From Apostichopus parvimensis (Eukaryota > Echinodermata > Holothuroidea > Aspidochirotida > Stichopodidae): a stretch of DNA of 64,000 nucleotides. Shown here one piece after another: positions 11,901 through 25,089 of the stretch. A model generated the notes under the pieces. The model saw nothing but the letters and a program-made list of their open reading frames with translations. It searched no databases and was not told the DNA's origin. The DNA lies in contig KN887419.1 in the NCBI GenBank assembly GCA_000934455.1, forward strand, positions 44,175-108,174, written 5' to 3'. The translations under genes were made by a program, and so were the position numbers. Within the stretch, counting starts at the first letter, position 1; each line of letters starts with the position of its first letter.

Positions 11901-13429
11901 ATTACTTACTCTCCGAGTCAAAGTAATATGATTAATTGTATTGTATCCTATTATTCACTAATCTGTAATAACTTTCATGCAGCTCCTGCAGCAAGTGTTA
12001 CACCAACAGAATACATATAATATTTTTGGGTCTCGTCTGAAAATTACCCGGTAGACTTTTGTTTGAGGAAATTTATTATTATGAAAAGTCGACTTAATTA
12101 GCCGTACAATATTTCAAATTTGTAATTTAAAAACATGTTTTATTTTGATGGGTGATTCACCAACAAATGCTGACATTACGTCTGACATTAATGTCTGTGA
12201 ATTAAGCAGTATATACTTATAAATGAGCTGTTCTACTTTCTTCATTATCACAAGCAAGCCCTTACTCTTATACCACGAAAGTAACTTGACTGATTTTGAA
12301 ATGTTAATGTAGAAAGACTGAATCTACGCTTCCTGCTTCAAAATTTTCATTCAATTCTTAAAAGTATGCAGTTTTCCAGATTTGTACTTTTTAACCTTAA
12401 AGAGTCTATATCAAAAGTGAAGCAGTGTGATGTAATTATTACCATAAGAATGAATTGTTTTTGTTTGTTATTTTACTTTTATTTTGTACTCTACTGCTTT
12501 ACTTTAAACTGGGTACGGATCCACTTTTCGCCATCTTTTGAACATAGGAACAATGACATTTCACTGATTCATTATTAAAAATTATTCCAAAGCAACAGCA
12601 AAAGTGTTACAATGCATTACCTCATGAACTCAACAAATACCTTGTGGCATTGCAACAAGAGAGACCGACATTAACGAAAGCTATGCGTCATTAACATAAT
12701 ATATTTATAAGAAATTATTCAATTGCAACTCGTCGCCTCGCCATCAGTCGTCTTGACCACAAGATGAGACGTACCCACACTAATTTACCCCCTACTTCCT
12801 CCTACCCTCATTTGCCAGAAGGAAATGGTTCAATAAAGCAAATTTTCTCACTCTAGATCTTAGTAATACATATATCTTTATAGAGGTTATGAAGTGGTGG
12901 GTTTTCATGTCTTGGAATGGTTTATCAACATTACTACAACACCACCCATGCACAACTTTCCGTAAAAACGGCTTCAAACGCCAGAAATTCGTCAAAGTAT
13001 TCCCCAGAGACCTCTCGAAGAATTGTAAAACGATCCCGATGGCCGAGACAAGTCGCTGCCGATCGAGGTCCCCGAGCAGAACGGTTGGACTATCCTGAAC
13101 CGAAACTGGTCGGTTAGCATAAACGAAACCACCGTTATTAAGACCATAATATGATTTAAATGATCTCGAATGTCGATGATCCTGCTACTTAACTTCGTAG
13201 CGAAGCTTCTAGAATGTTGTTACTTACAGTGCAAGGAAAATGTGACATTCTGTACAGTGCAAGTGCAACCCTATAGTACTAGTAGTGGTAACATGAGGTC
13301 TAGACCTAACTAATAAACGTTGTATAACAGGCTAGCCCGTGTAATTGTATCTTTCAACTGTTACGTAAAATCATAACACAACGCCAGTTTTACCACAAAA
13401 GAAAAATTGCAGATCTAGTATTGATTGTT
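8927..13429. other. Long non-coding stretch
   Basis: About 4.5 kb of AT-rich sequence without recognisable genes. The only coding-like signal is a possible first exon at 11496-11556, listed separately. The open frames here are short and compositionally random. Confidence 0.45.
11496..11556 (+). CDS. Possible short first exon (weak)
   Basis: An ATG in a good start context (GGTCAAGATGG) opens 20 codons, starting MASLQFDGLRALGIY, then a single G and a GTAAGG donor at 11557. This 5'-exon geometry (about 20 codons, ending in phase 1 with G) is the same as in the Ig/NACHT genes. A CAG-bounded segment at about 11986 would continue in phase for only 12 codons before a stop. The hydrophobicity is modest for a signal peptide. 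It may be a relic first exon or chance. Confidence 0.2.
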
Positions 13430-13690
13430 CTAAAACCAACTGGCTTTCAGTTTTGTGTAAAATATTAGGTAACCAATAAAAATATCGTCATTTGTTGCAT
13501 CAAGGAGGCCTATGCTATGGTCATAACAAATAATTTGTGCAATAATATGGGACCACGAGCATTCGTAACGTTGTGTATGTGTAGTGTTTTGAACGAGTCG
13601 TGTCCAAATTCTTCGATTTCTGTCATCTTTTGGAAAAGCGTGCAGGTGAAATCCGTCTTTACTTGTGGTGGAGCAACCTGCAACCACACA
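13430..13690 (-). CDS. THAP-domain fragment
   Basis: On the minus strand the frame reads CVVAGCSTTSKDGFHLHAFP, then RRIWTRLVQ. This fits the start of a THAP zinc finger, a C2CH DNA-binding domain found in transcription factors and P-element-like transposases. The first Cys pair (CVVAGC), the AFPKD motif and the Trp are in place. The third Cys lies 37 residues after the second, within the family range. The final CxxH is imperfect (CSWSH), so the domain either is damaged or should be spliced just before that point. No in-frame ATG is close upstream and no further exons are evident. It may be a gene fragment or a transposase relic. Confidence 0.5.
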   Translation of the reverse strand, partial: CVVAGCSTTSKDGFHLHAFPKDDRNRRIWTRLVQNTTHTQRYECSWSHIIAQIICYDHSIGLLDATNDDIFIGYLIFYTKLKASWF

Positions 13691-15768
13691 TCGGCTCAGC
13701 GTATTTAACAGTTACGAGATAAATTTACGTAAAAACAAAACTCCAAACACCAAATCTCAATTACTGCAGAGCACTGCAACAGTGTAATGTTGTGTGTTCC
13801 CAGACGTTTAAGAATGTAAACATAGCGTCCCGGAAGTGAGCTGAGTTCCTCGACTGACGTCACGCCGCATTAGCGTCTATACAACAATTTTTAGAAAGTT
13901 GTTATTATCCTCGAATTTTGATCGGTTATTCCTCAAGGATGCAAGCTTCGTTTGACACAAATTGGGTATCATCGGACGCAACGAGTGTACAGAATACGAT
14001 GTTAAAGAAAAATCTGTCCATTTCATAACCTCTTCAAGTAAAGGCATGCAAACCATTAAACATGTAGAAAACACCTCTTACCATATCAAGTATACCATTT
14101 AAATAGAATTAGACCACAAGCAAAATACACGACGAATGGAAAATTTTAGATTGTGACTTGATGATAAGCACTTAGCAGCTACCTAGTATATCGTAGGTAT
14201 ACTATACACATATGCATGTTTAGCCAGAAGGTACTTACAGTGCCCATCGGTAGCCATATGGTACAAACTTTAGTATGATTGCAAAAAAAAAGGTGTCACA
14301 GGACGAGTAGTGTGTTTGACATTGGTTCATGCAGGGTTCGTTGCAGTACCGGACTGTTTTTGAAAGGGGACCCGCTCTGATGCAAGAGTCGCTTACATTT
14401 TTCGCTCGTCAAAAGGTAAAGGCTGGTGGTTCAGTTAAGATGTCTAATAGAGGGTGCTCTGTGATAAACGTTCAGTATTCAGGTGGACTGTGTAATATTC
14501 TCGGTTAAATGAGGGGTGTAGGTGCATCAATACAAGTGTTGATGATCTAGGTTTAAGCCAAACGTTCCCTGTCCCGTTAGTGAATGGCGTAACGCTATTG
14601 ATAAACTATTCTATGTTATTACTTTCTGATAGTCCTTGTCCTCAATGAGGTAACTTTTTATTCAAAGTCAAATCGATTAGTATAAGTCAGTGTCTTAGCG
14701 TTTCTAGTTTAATATTACCCAGGATAATTTTGTTCCTCGTGAGAGGTATGGAAAGGTCCCTTTCCTATCTAAAGCTTCTTAAAAAGAGCTTGGAGCCTTA
14801 GATTCGTAACAACAAAAGAGTTACGTAATTGTTTTAGTGTATATACATCAGTTAACCGCCAGGAAAATTGCATTTTCATTAATTAAAGGTTTGATCAGAG
14901 CAACGTCTGTGTTACGAGAACTTGCCGATAACATGCCAGTAACCTAGTAACAGCAATCAGTGGGAACCAAAGTGTTTAAATAACGAAAGGCGTTGTGCTG
15001 CACACGCAACTTTGCTGCGTCAAAATCCAATCAAACATTATCATATTCGGATCAGATTTGGATAAAATGAATGTTTGCAAAAAAGAAGGACATTTCCAAC
15101 GATACCACGATTCTATAAAAGTCAAGACAAACTATAATAGGAAAATTCGCCTCCATAGGCTTATTATATTTACGGTATTAATTCATAAAATTAAAAGAAT
15201 ATGACCCATCATGTCGTCATATGCAACTTGTGATACGTGTACACTGTAGGCCTACTCGCCGTCTCCCTCTCTCTACTTCCACAGGACAACTATTTAGGCC
15301 CGTACGATCAATGTGATATAGTTAACAGAATATTGCAAATACTGCATGCCAAAAGACGAATTCAATTTGATGGTTTTAAAAACTAGTCATGTGAATTCAA
15401 TATACCTTCATGTCGAGAATGTGTAGGACACATCATGATTTATCGTGTCGTAATTATTATATAACATTAGGGGAGCCTGCTGCAATATACCTTTGAATTA
15501 CTAGTATGCAGATTTTATGGCTGTCTGCATTTTTTAAATGAACAGCCCAAATCTATGGTACTAAGGAGAGCAAATTTAAACGGAATAACGCTATAAATTT
15601 CAGGACATATGATGTAACGCATACAAGGCATATGTTGTTATTGTGACTTACCTGATTCGATGTAGTGTTGGTATAATGGTTATCAGGTAATTTTCAATAG
15701 CAAACTGCATAGGTACTAGACTAACTGGCAATTAATTCAAATCTATCATTAAGTTCACAAAACAGCTT
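13691..15768. other. No gene recognised
   Basis: AT-rich sequence between the THAP fragment and the 3' flank of the Ig/NACHT gene; open frames are short and unsupported. Confidence 0.45.
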
Positions 15769-15774
15769 TTTATT
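15769..15774 (-). terminator. Possible polyadenylation signal
   Basis: TTTATT on the plus strand gives AATAAA on the minus strand about 420 nt past the stop of the gene at 16191-20289. It is the first good hexamer I noticed there; its use is untested. Confidence 0.25.
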
Positions 15775-16190
15775 TGATTCTAATCCTAGTAATATGCAAT
15801 GAACAGTCATTTGACAATGAGGCCGGAATCTTTATACTTTTAAAAATTAATTAAAACAAGTTTACATATCATTTATACTAATAAAAAGAATCGATAAATT
15901 TTACTTTATGTTCCCGATTGCTGTAATTTGAAGACGAAAAATGCATCTAACCTCCAAGATTTACAAATAGAAAAGTTCAAGGAGACAAACACAGATTCCG
16001 ACCTTGGTTGCTCATTTCAACACTCTGGCGGTTAATTGTCTTTGTCAAATCTGTTTCCAACGTGATGAGAGTAATATCTGTAACATTAGCTACTATATCC
16101 TGTGAACGTTCTCGTTATAACAGGAGAGTATTTCGTTTTCCATATATTCATTGCATTCAAAGATTTGTATTTGAGCTCTGTGATTAATTT

Positions 16191-19100
16191 TCATTGAATT
16201 TCGGCCAAGGATATATTCGTATAATCACTGAAAATATTACTAGGAACTGAAGGTATGGAAGTAACCCAAACTCTTAGCGAATCACTCCTATTTGTACATA
16301 ACATATCAAATGTTGTAAGATTATCTAGATCGATATCTTCTTCCGAATCAGGAGGCTTCGGTAGCTCCAACGGTTTACCACCACCATCTAATATCAACCA
16401 ACACTTTTCCAACGATAACATGTCATTTACTCTATCTAGAGAATACTTGCTGTTTGGAGGTAATTGTTTATACATTTCTTCAGCAAAATCTTCTTCGAAA
16501 TTAAGTTTCTTTAAATCAACAATAAAAAGGGTTTCATCGAAGTTCTCCTGAGAGCACATCGAGTTTGCCTGTTTAACAATCGGCGTTTCTTCAGTTAAAA
16601 AATCCCCTACAAAAATAATACGCTTCGTGTTCTTCCACTCGACATCAGAATCGAAGAAAGATGCAGCGGACATCTCTTTCCGTTCTCCGTTAGGAGTTTC
16701 AATTTGTAACTGTGTCTTCAAGAACCGGTCTATCAAGGGATCGATTTCCTTAAGCTACAGAAAAGGTGAGATTAATAATAAACGTACTCAATGTGAAGGA
16801 AAGGTCGACATAACATAACATCGTAGTCACCACCGTCGATTATGAATCAAATTTTAACAGTTTGCAGTAGTAAAGCAGTTTTCTAACATTTTGCTCCTAT
16901 CACGAATGTAAATTATATGCGATATCTGTATTGTGGAGTTATTTTCCAATGTTCTAGCATTTGTTTCAATCATAGTATTGTACATTGATACATACAAACG
17001 ACGTGTAACAAGTGCTACTATCGCTCATTTTGTATCATCCATAGTGTAACAAATAAGCATAACTTGCAAAATGATGAAAATCTTGGAGCTTACATGCAAT
17101 TCTAGAAAAACGTAAATTTTGGCGGAGCTGTAATTAAAACATGAATGGAAAGCATTTTTCAGCAAACTTACGTCATTTCCATATTCATTCTTCGTGTTTA
17201 TTTTGCAACGGCGACCTGTGTGAAGTACGGTACATTAAATAGGAAACCACAACATATCACACAGTCTTCATTGATATCAATAAATGGACAAGATTAAAAC
17301 TATATATATGTGATTAAGAATTCAGTAAACCTTTTGCCCCATATTAGTCAAAAGTATCAAAAATCAAAATGGTGTACTTTTTATTACAAGAACTGTTAAT
17401 CTTACGTAAGTTAATTTCTTTAATATCTCGATCACATTTCAAAGTCTTATTCTTAGGATCTTTGTTGGTTCGGCTTTTTCTCATTACTCGTGTGTCACTC
17501 ATTGCCGTCAGTCTTCAAGCGTCTCTTTTGGACATTTGTCATTGATCACAACTTATTTATAAGGTACACACAAGCTAACAAACTGATCCAAAGTTACACG
17601 AAATAATTTTGTTATTGTTTGGTATTTTAAAAGGTGTATAAAAACAATATGTTAAGGCTACCATATCTTTTGATGCAAGGTTGACTACATAATATGCAAG
17701 TTAGCACGTAACAACATGCATTGAAATTCAAAGACCAATCGGGCAAACCTGGGGCTATACACAATTCTTACTGCAATGTAAACGTTAAAATAGGTCTCTT
17801 ATACTTGGATTTATCAATCATTATCCACGAAATGTCTGTATACTTGAAAATTGTGCAAATGAACTTGAACCAACGGCAGCGTCACCAGAAATGTTTCTTG
17901 TTAGGAGGAATTATACTTTCATGAATTTCATGACGGTATGCCTTCGCATTTTGTAATTACCTTCTGTAAAACATTAACCTTTAACGTATTAGTACTATAC
18001 ATTCCCTAACCAGTGTTGACCTACCAGATGGGATATAGAAGATATTATACAACATGTGAATACATGTAGCTGCAACATAGGCATATATGTTGATACACCC
18101 TTTTTGCACGTAAATTGTTTTGCTTATCTATTTCCCGTGCAATATGAGCATTGTGAATTTTCTTTCCCTTTTTCTGATAGAATGGTAAAACTGGTAAATA
18201 GAATGTCACTTACCGCAATAAAGTGCAATTAGTAAAGTCGTAGTAACTATTATCACGATTACAATGACGCACGTCACAATGAGAATCGGAGCATTTCCAT
18301 CATTAGGTATTTCTAAGTCATCACAGGACACTATTAATATTAAGTGAAGAAACATGCGCATAAGTTCATAACTAAATATAATGTAAATGACAGTGACAGA
18401 AAAACAAACAGATAAACAAAACTGAATGAAAATTTGAAACAATAAAGGCATTATTTGAATTATGATTGTTTAGCTGTCCCAAAACTTGGACAAAGAAAAT
18501 ATGGGAGATTTTGACACCGTTTACACATCCAATTCATGAAACTGCAAAACATCTTTAAGAACTGAAATTTTCACACCTTAATACAGAATGCGTTATGACA
18601 CTTTCTTGCTTTAAACATCCGATTAAACTCGGTGCTCATGCATGTATGTACGTTATGAACGCAATACGGTGCTTTGAGTTAATTTTTTCTGCACAAACTA
18701 TGATCAATCTAAAATTAAAATTTCATAAAAGCTTCATCATTATGTACGGCAGCACTAACTATAGGTAAGACCCGTTTGATAAAGCATCTCAGTTGTGTCG
18801 AAATTGAATAAACGCGTACATGTGTTGGTAATAAAATGAATTCGGTTTGGAATGTCTTTTTGACAAAGTTTGACACTGCCTTTTTTTTACTTGACTTTAA
18901 GTATGAAAATCAGGTTTGGCCATAACATTACATGACGTAACATAACATAAATGGATTAGAGTAATGGTATACATAATAATCTAAATGCTAACAAGACAAC
19001 AAAAACCACTTACCAAACGTTACATTTACTCTAGCATCCCTTAGTGCATTTACATGTCCTCCTATAGAACTGGAGCATAGCAAAACTGTTAATCCACAGT

Positions 19101-20289
19101 TCAAGCTTTGAGTGTCCAAACTGACACTGGCGTTCCACGAATTATCTGGCAGTCGTTCTTCGTTTATTCGACCTTGAATTATACTTCCATTTTTGGAAGT
19201 CCAGATTGGTAATATTTTCTCTGTGGTTGGACTGATGATTGTGCACGTGAGAAATGTTTGATCTTCAGACGTTTGTATTACGCAATCTTCACATGAAGTA
19301 CACTGGTCTATCACTGGACAAGGCTCTGTTAAGGGAATAAAAAACAATCGAAAAGGAAAGATTAAACAAGCATCTTGTGACATATAAGGTTCTTTATCCT
19401 ACCCGCTCGCTGCATTTCAGAAAGTAGAGTATTTACAAGCCAGAAGAACACTTAAATAAACTCATGTCATTAAAATAATCGCCACTGTATGAGAAAAATA
19501 TATAATTGAATGATTTAAAAAAAAAAGGTAATGAGCAACAGTCACTTTCGAATGATTATTGGATAAATGATTGTGAGTGGGTAGGTAATATGTTCTATTT
19601 GATTCTAACAGTTTTCTAGATCTTATGTTATCACTAGATCTGCCCTACATATGTACTTGTATTACATGATCATTACCTATAAGATTTATAAACACGGTGT
19701 CTTGTTCCTTCTCGTCATCTTCCATAAAGTGCAAGATGGTGTAAGGACCTGTTTGGTTACGACCAACGCTCTTGATGATAAGTGAACCATCGTCACTGAT
19801 ATCGTAGTGTTGCACTGGCCAAACATGTTGGACACCAGATACCAATTGCGCGATGGGCAATGAGCTCGTACTATTTCCTACGAACCAGTATAGCTCTGTA
19901 AGTGTAGACGTGGTGAGTGAACAGTTGACAACTTGTGTGCTGCCTTCTTCAACCGACAGTTCTTCTGGACATCTAAGTGACGACGCTTTGTAAAAAGACC
20001 ATTTATAAAATGTTAATATCATTCTTAATAAGCATCATCATTATATATTCAAACCAAAGTATCATATAAAGATTTATACTTTAAAGTGAGTATGATTATC
20101 TTTTACTGTCTTATGGTAACATCCTTATTTTAAGATAAATTAATGTGTCATATAGTAACGGTTAAACTGTGATTAGAAGAAACAGTTAAGAAATCAAATG
20201 TAGCAAACAATTCAATACTTACCTGAATAGCTAGTCGGTAAAGCAGTTGCAATGAAAAATGCAACTCCCAAAAGGTAATTTGACGTCAT
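16191..20289 (-). CDS. Ig-Ig-TM-NACHT-like receptor with degenerate P-loop (six exons)
   Basis: Model on the minus strand: 20289-20223, 19985-19677, 19325-19014, 18330-18214, 17215-17172, 16754-16191. It totals 1413 nt and 470 residues, and all junctions are GT-AG with matching phases. Residues 1-22 are a signal peptide (MTSNYLLGVAFFIATALP). Residues 23-125 are an Ig-like domain with Cys28, Cys44, the LYW core and DDGSLIIK. Residues 126-229 are a second Ig-like domain. Residues 244-266 are a membrane helix of Ile/Val/Thr, followed by a basic juxtamembrane exon (GRRCKINTKNEYGND). Residues 284-470 resemble the NACHT start of the gene at 29958-33100. However, the P-loop reads GDFLTEETP instead of GDIGCGKTS, the Walker B region reads WLILDGGGK, and the sensor-type Arg is Ile (VTSIP). 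The protein stops soon after that. The frame is otherwise open, so it may be a functional pseudo-NTPase receptor or a recent pseudogene. The family name is mine; I know no gene symbol. Confidence 0.7.
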
Positions 20290-20376
20290 GTTGAACTATC
20301 GGGCTTCATAAGTCGCAATGTGGATTAACTTGTTTAATTTTTCTGAGGAGAGAATAGCTGTCTTCTTAAGACTTCC

Positions 20377-20384
20377 TTATATAA
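20377..20384 (-). promoter_or_regulatory. TATA-like box upstream of the minus-strand Ig/NACHT gene
   Basis: TTATATAA lies about 90 nt upstream of the start codon at 20289-20287, a plausible distance for a TATA box with a short 5' leader. No other promoter evidence is available. Confidence 0.4.
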
Positions 20385-23300
20385 TAACATTTAAATTTAT
20401 AATCGTAAAAGATGTTCGATGCTGTCCTCTATAACCATGGTAAAGAAACCATTGTCTTGAATTAATTTACAGCTATAATGACATCGAGGTTAAACTATTG
20501 TCACCGGTTACCTAACTTTAGTATATACGTATAATACGATATTAAACACATCTAAGAAAGGATCTTCTAATGGCTAGAACTGAAAACTTAGCAAAATATG
20601 TTGAAAGATGTCTCCAGGGTAGCATTTTATATGCTAAATATGTTAGATGTGCGAAGTTTATTGTTATTGTGTAAATTAAACAGCGAAGTGAACGTTGTCA
20701 CTTACAGGGCAATCAAATTTAAAACGTCTATATTTTTTCAAAATAATATTGCAATCATTTATCAGTAGATGGAAGACGTTTGGAGAACAAAACCAAGCTG
20801 TTTAAATTCAACCAATCGATGGCTTGTCGAGCTTTTGCCAATATTTGAAATGAGGTTTCAACTAAAATACTTAGTGTGAAAGAGTTTTCTCAAAGATATA
20901 CAAGTTTTACATTGTCTTCCACAAGAATATCACTTTAAAAATTAATGTACTGTTTTCGTTCTGCAGGTTACACAGTTCTATGTTACCACAAATTCAGTGT
21001 GTACTTCATTACAAACGAGGCCTACTAATCAACCGTTAAAAGTGTTAATTGTGTACACTTTGTGCGTCTATACTTTATTATACTGGTCATTGTTTTACAA
21101 TTAAATATTATTTTTTTAAAGTATAAGTTTTACGCTTAATAACCTTAACAGAAACAGTATTTTTCAATATTGCTTGACTTCGTTTTGATCAATTACTCCC
21201 TGAAGCAGTAAATGATGCTTACACGTACCGAAATATCGTATGGATGTTTCTTGCGATGTACAACGTTGAGCTGACTGTACAGCATTTGTTTCAGTTAACA
21301 CAAAGATACGTACTCTACAGTTAACTGTAGACGTGATATTCATGCATATAACCTAACACAAACAATCCCGGTACGAAGGTCAATTTGTAAACTGTGATAT
21401 ATTAATGTTCACAACAAGGCACAAATACGCTGACATCTGCCAATGCACCGAATGTGCAGCTATATGGTAAAGAACTTCCAACAGAAGCCTACTGTAATAA
21501 ACTATTTGTTGCACTTTAACACTGTTCGATATACTGCAAGAGCGATCTGTGCACAAAACCTAGAGGACCCACGGGGGGAAATGTATTGTTTTGAAGCTCA
21601 TTTTGTCTACCCCCGATATACCGCAATCACTAAATGAGATCAAATTAACCAAATACTGTATCACTTAAATATGGGGATAATAAACACTACACATCGATGA
21701 CATGGTATGTATAGGTAGAATTGTACTTCGTTATTGTACTTCGTTATCGTCATCGGAAGTTGGTTTGATAATAAGACTTTAACATTATTTTGACATACTT
21801 ATTTTGCTACACTTAATATAAATTTAATCTTTTAGTTTTCCAGACAGCCAATCTTAGAGCCGATTTGGTGATTCCAATGGGCCTTGAACATACTTAGGGG
21901 CGTTGGTCATTACTGGGCTGGCCGTATGAATGCTATTTCTGGTGGGCACGACGGATAAACATAGGACCTATTTTTATATCTAGATGAATAAGCAATGGGC
22001 ACTTAAGGTTTACTGATTCCACGTTAGGTATAGATAATGGCCGCTTCAACTGCCGGTTTCGGGGAATTGCTGGTTAAGGGAGGATTGGTTGGTTTGAACA
22101 TGAGAAAGTTTCACAAAAATGTTGACAATTCTAAGTTCAAAGTGAATGTATCATTATGATAAATTAAAATCTATATTTAGACGTTTCTTTCAGATTATTG
22201 ACAATTTCATTGTACCAAACATATCTAAATATACAAAATGAAGATTAAGTACAAAAGTATATACAGGAACCCCCACCTTATCAGGAAGTTACATTGTTCT
22301 GTTTGTTTATTGTTATACATGAAACTACTTTCAACTACAAATTTTTAGAAGTATCTAAGAAAAAAAAATCTAACAATCGAGATTGGCAGATTGGGCACTT
22401 TAGCTTTTGCATGAGATTCTAAAAAAAGTGAATGAGCTTATGATATTGAAGATGAAAGCACTTTTAGAGAAATTAGAGTGTTTGAATCGAAACAAGGAAT
22501 ATAATGAGCCCTTCATTGTTTGAAAAGAGAAATTGTTGGGAAGGGTTATCTTGGTCCACGTAAAATGACTGATAACTATTGTAACTAAATTGTTAGTTAT
22601 TAAAAAGTGAAAACGATACGTTATGTAATCCTACAGGAACTTGATGAATTTTTGACTTTTTGTCTAATTTTGTGGCATGACAACTATATAGAGATGTAAC
22701 TGAACAGCTAGTTACAACGATATCAAGTGACGTATTTGGACTGTGTATTTGACTATTTATGTCTCCGCCTTACATTACAAAACAGTCACTTTAGAAAATG
22801 AAGACTTAAATAGGGCTGCCATAACAAAAGAAACAACAAGTTAATAGTAAAGGTTACATATCAAAACAATGCAAATATAAGGAGTTATCATACCAACTAT
22901 TACAGCTCTGACTACTGATCAGTCATTATAATGCCTGGATGTCAATAAAACCCTTCCCCTTCCCCTCTCGTCTCTCAAATAAAACGGAAGAAAGGAAATA
23001 TACAAATCAGGTACAAAACAGTTCGTGTATTAAAGAAAATACAAAGAAGATACAATTGCCAGCTGATCTTGCCGGACACATGAGACTTAAATTACCCTTT
23101 GCGTTGTGATCAAAGACGCCATTAGAACTGATAGTACTGATAGTACTGAACATAAGAAAGTTGCATATCTATTCAGTTATGTCTTCTTTTCATAGCAAAA
23201 CATCACTATTTGCATCATTAGGTCATTGACCTCTCAGCCGTCATTCTGGAGGTTCTCCATGTCCATGTCATATGACAACATTCTACCAAATTTGAAGGAT

Positions 23301-25089
23301 ATCGTGCTAGTGGTTCTAAACATAGGAAACATAAGTAAAATTATGCATTTTAAAATGATCATGTGTATTTTAGTGCAGGACGGTAATCCCCACAACACAG
23401 TACCGTTGCCCATGTCAGCATAACCATCAAAGGTAATATTTTTCGCAGGACATTACTCTCTAGGTTACAATTCTAAAACCGTTTGCCCCAAATCAATTCC
23501 TTTTTGACCATTATATAGTTTTGTGAGTCAGAGAACAACTGAAAGTTCGTGTGTCTGAGATATTCTCACAAACGACAACATTTTGCTTCATTTTTAAAAC
23601 CTCAGTCCAACAAGAAAACTGAATGAAATTCAATGTATTTAGCATTGCTGGGTAGATAAATGTTTCTATTGGCAAAACAATTGGGTGTCCCAAAGTAGTA
23701 ATACGAACCTCATCTGACCCCAGATCACATGTGACTTTCACACAGAATACAGATATAAAAGTAGAATCATCGCCAGCTTGAGGTAAAGTGTTAACAAATT
23801 GTTTACTCTTTGCGTCTGCTAATCTAAAATTGCCTCTACCAAAAGCAATAGAGCACATCTACCATGCATAGTGCATCCACATGTCAACTATAAAATAAGT
23901 ACAAGCTTCCCTCCTTGATTTATTGTGTTTACAAGCAAGGTGTCACAAGCACACATACACACATGTGCCATAATAGGCTAACCACAACTTTCAATTTCAT
24001 GCGGACCATGTGGTTCGTCCTCCATCGTGAGATATCTTGCCAACAAAGTTTCCTTATTTGGCTACTGACTAGAAGTGTACTCAAAATGGCATACCAGCTA
24101 CCATACAAGGATTGCGAAAGGTTTCCTTGAGCGAACTTGTCTACCATTTTCTTTTTTCTTCATTTGGACCCTAAATGATGTTCAGATTTACCAGAATAGC
24201 CTACTTGTATTCAACATGCTATATCCAGAGACCAAATATGAGACGTGTACAAGCTTTCCTTTTCATACACATCTTTACATGTGAAACGTTCATGATAATA
24301 GATACACACCCTAGAATGACTACAAAGGTTATGATTTCATAAAACCCCTACCTGAACGATAAATACTTTCCAGAAAGAGTTTTTATTGAACACAGCTACA
24401 ATTTCAATACAGAAATTGGTACTACAACTACTATATTGGTACTGCAACTACTAACATTACTGCTTAATGTATTTATATTGCAGCCTTGCATACCCTAAAC
24501 GAATTTACATGGTTGATTAGTACCTACAGGTTACAACGATAGTGCTAATGTCGTTCTACTCTATAGTGACTAGCTTAGGCCTAATTACTCTACTACGAAC
24601 GTTAGACAATCGTGCGCATTCCTTTTTTCCACACAGGCAAAAGAAGCACAGATTTGCCGTGGTCAGCAATGTGTTCGGCTTAGACAAATACTTCACAATC
24701 GCACAACTATGTCTTCTCTGTTCCAAGCCTGTGACAGAGTTGTACTTCCGAACAACAACGGTTCACAAACCTCTGACGGGGTCACATCGGGGTCAAAACT
24801 TGGTCAACGGATGAGCGACTACAATGGTTCCAGGGATCCGCCTGGAGCCAAATATGAGCTTGTGATCTTCGACCAATTACAACTTGAATACAAAAGCAGC
24901 ACGCCAAAAAATGAAACAATCGTTCGAGTGATACTTGTTTACGTTCGGGTATCACTTTACATTCACTCTCTTCCTCGAGTTGCCTGTGAAATGATAAGCA
25001 CAGTCTTTGTGAGTATTTCCTTTCGCGTGATTGGCACGGATAGTTAGTAGATATTTTGATAAATGTATTTCTAAGCATTTACTGGTGGA
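20385..25089. other. Intergenic space between divergent Ig/NACHT genes
   Basis: About 4.7 kb separating the start codons of two oppositely oriented gene units. An open frame on the minus strand at 23511-23858 (115 codons) has no recognisable family, splice structure or signal peptide, and I do not call it a gene. A 14-bp direct repeat (TTGTACTTCGTTAT) occurs near 21720. No transposon could be named. Confidence 0.45.

Noticed and set aside
16089-16190. Continuation of the degenerate NACHT frame beyond its TGA
   Set aside because: Thirty-four open codons follow the stop, but similarity to the paralogue's next segment is too weak to claim a readthrough or recent nonsense event.
23511-23858. 115-codon minus-strand frame
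   Set aside because: Cys-containing and faintly Ig-like, but no splice borders, signal peptide or convincing core motif.
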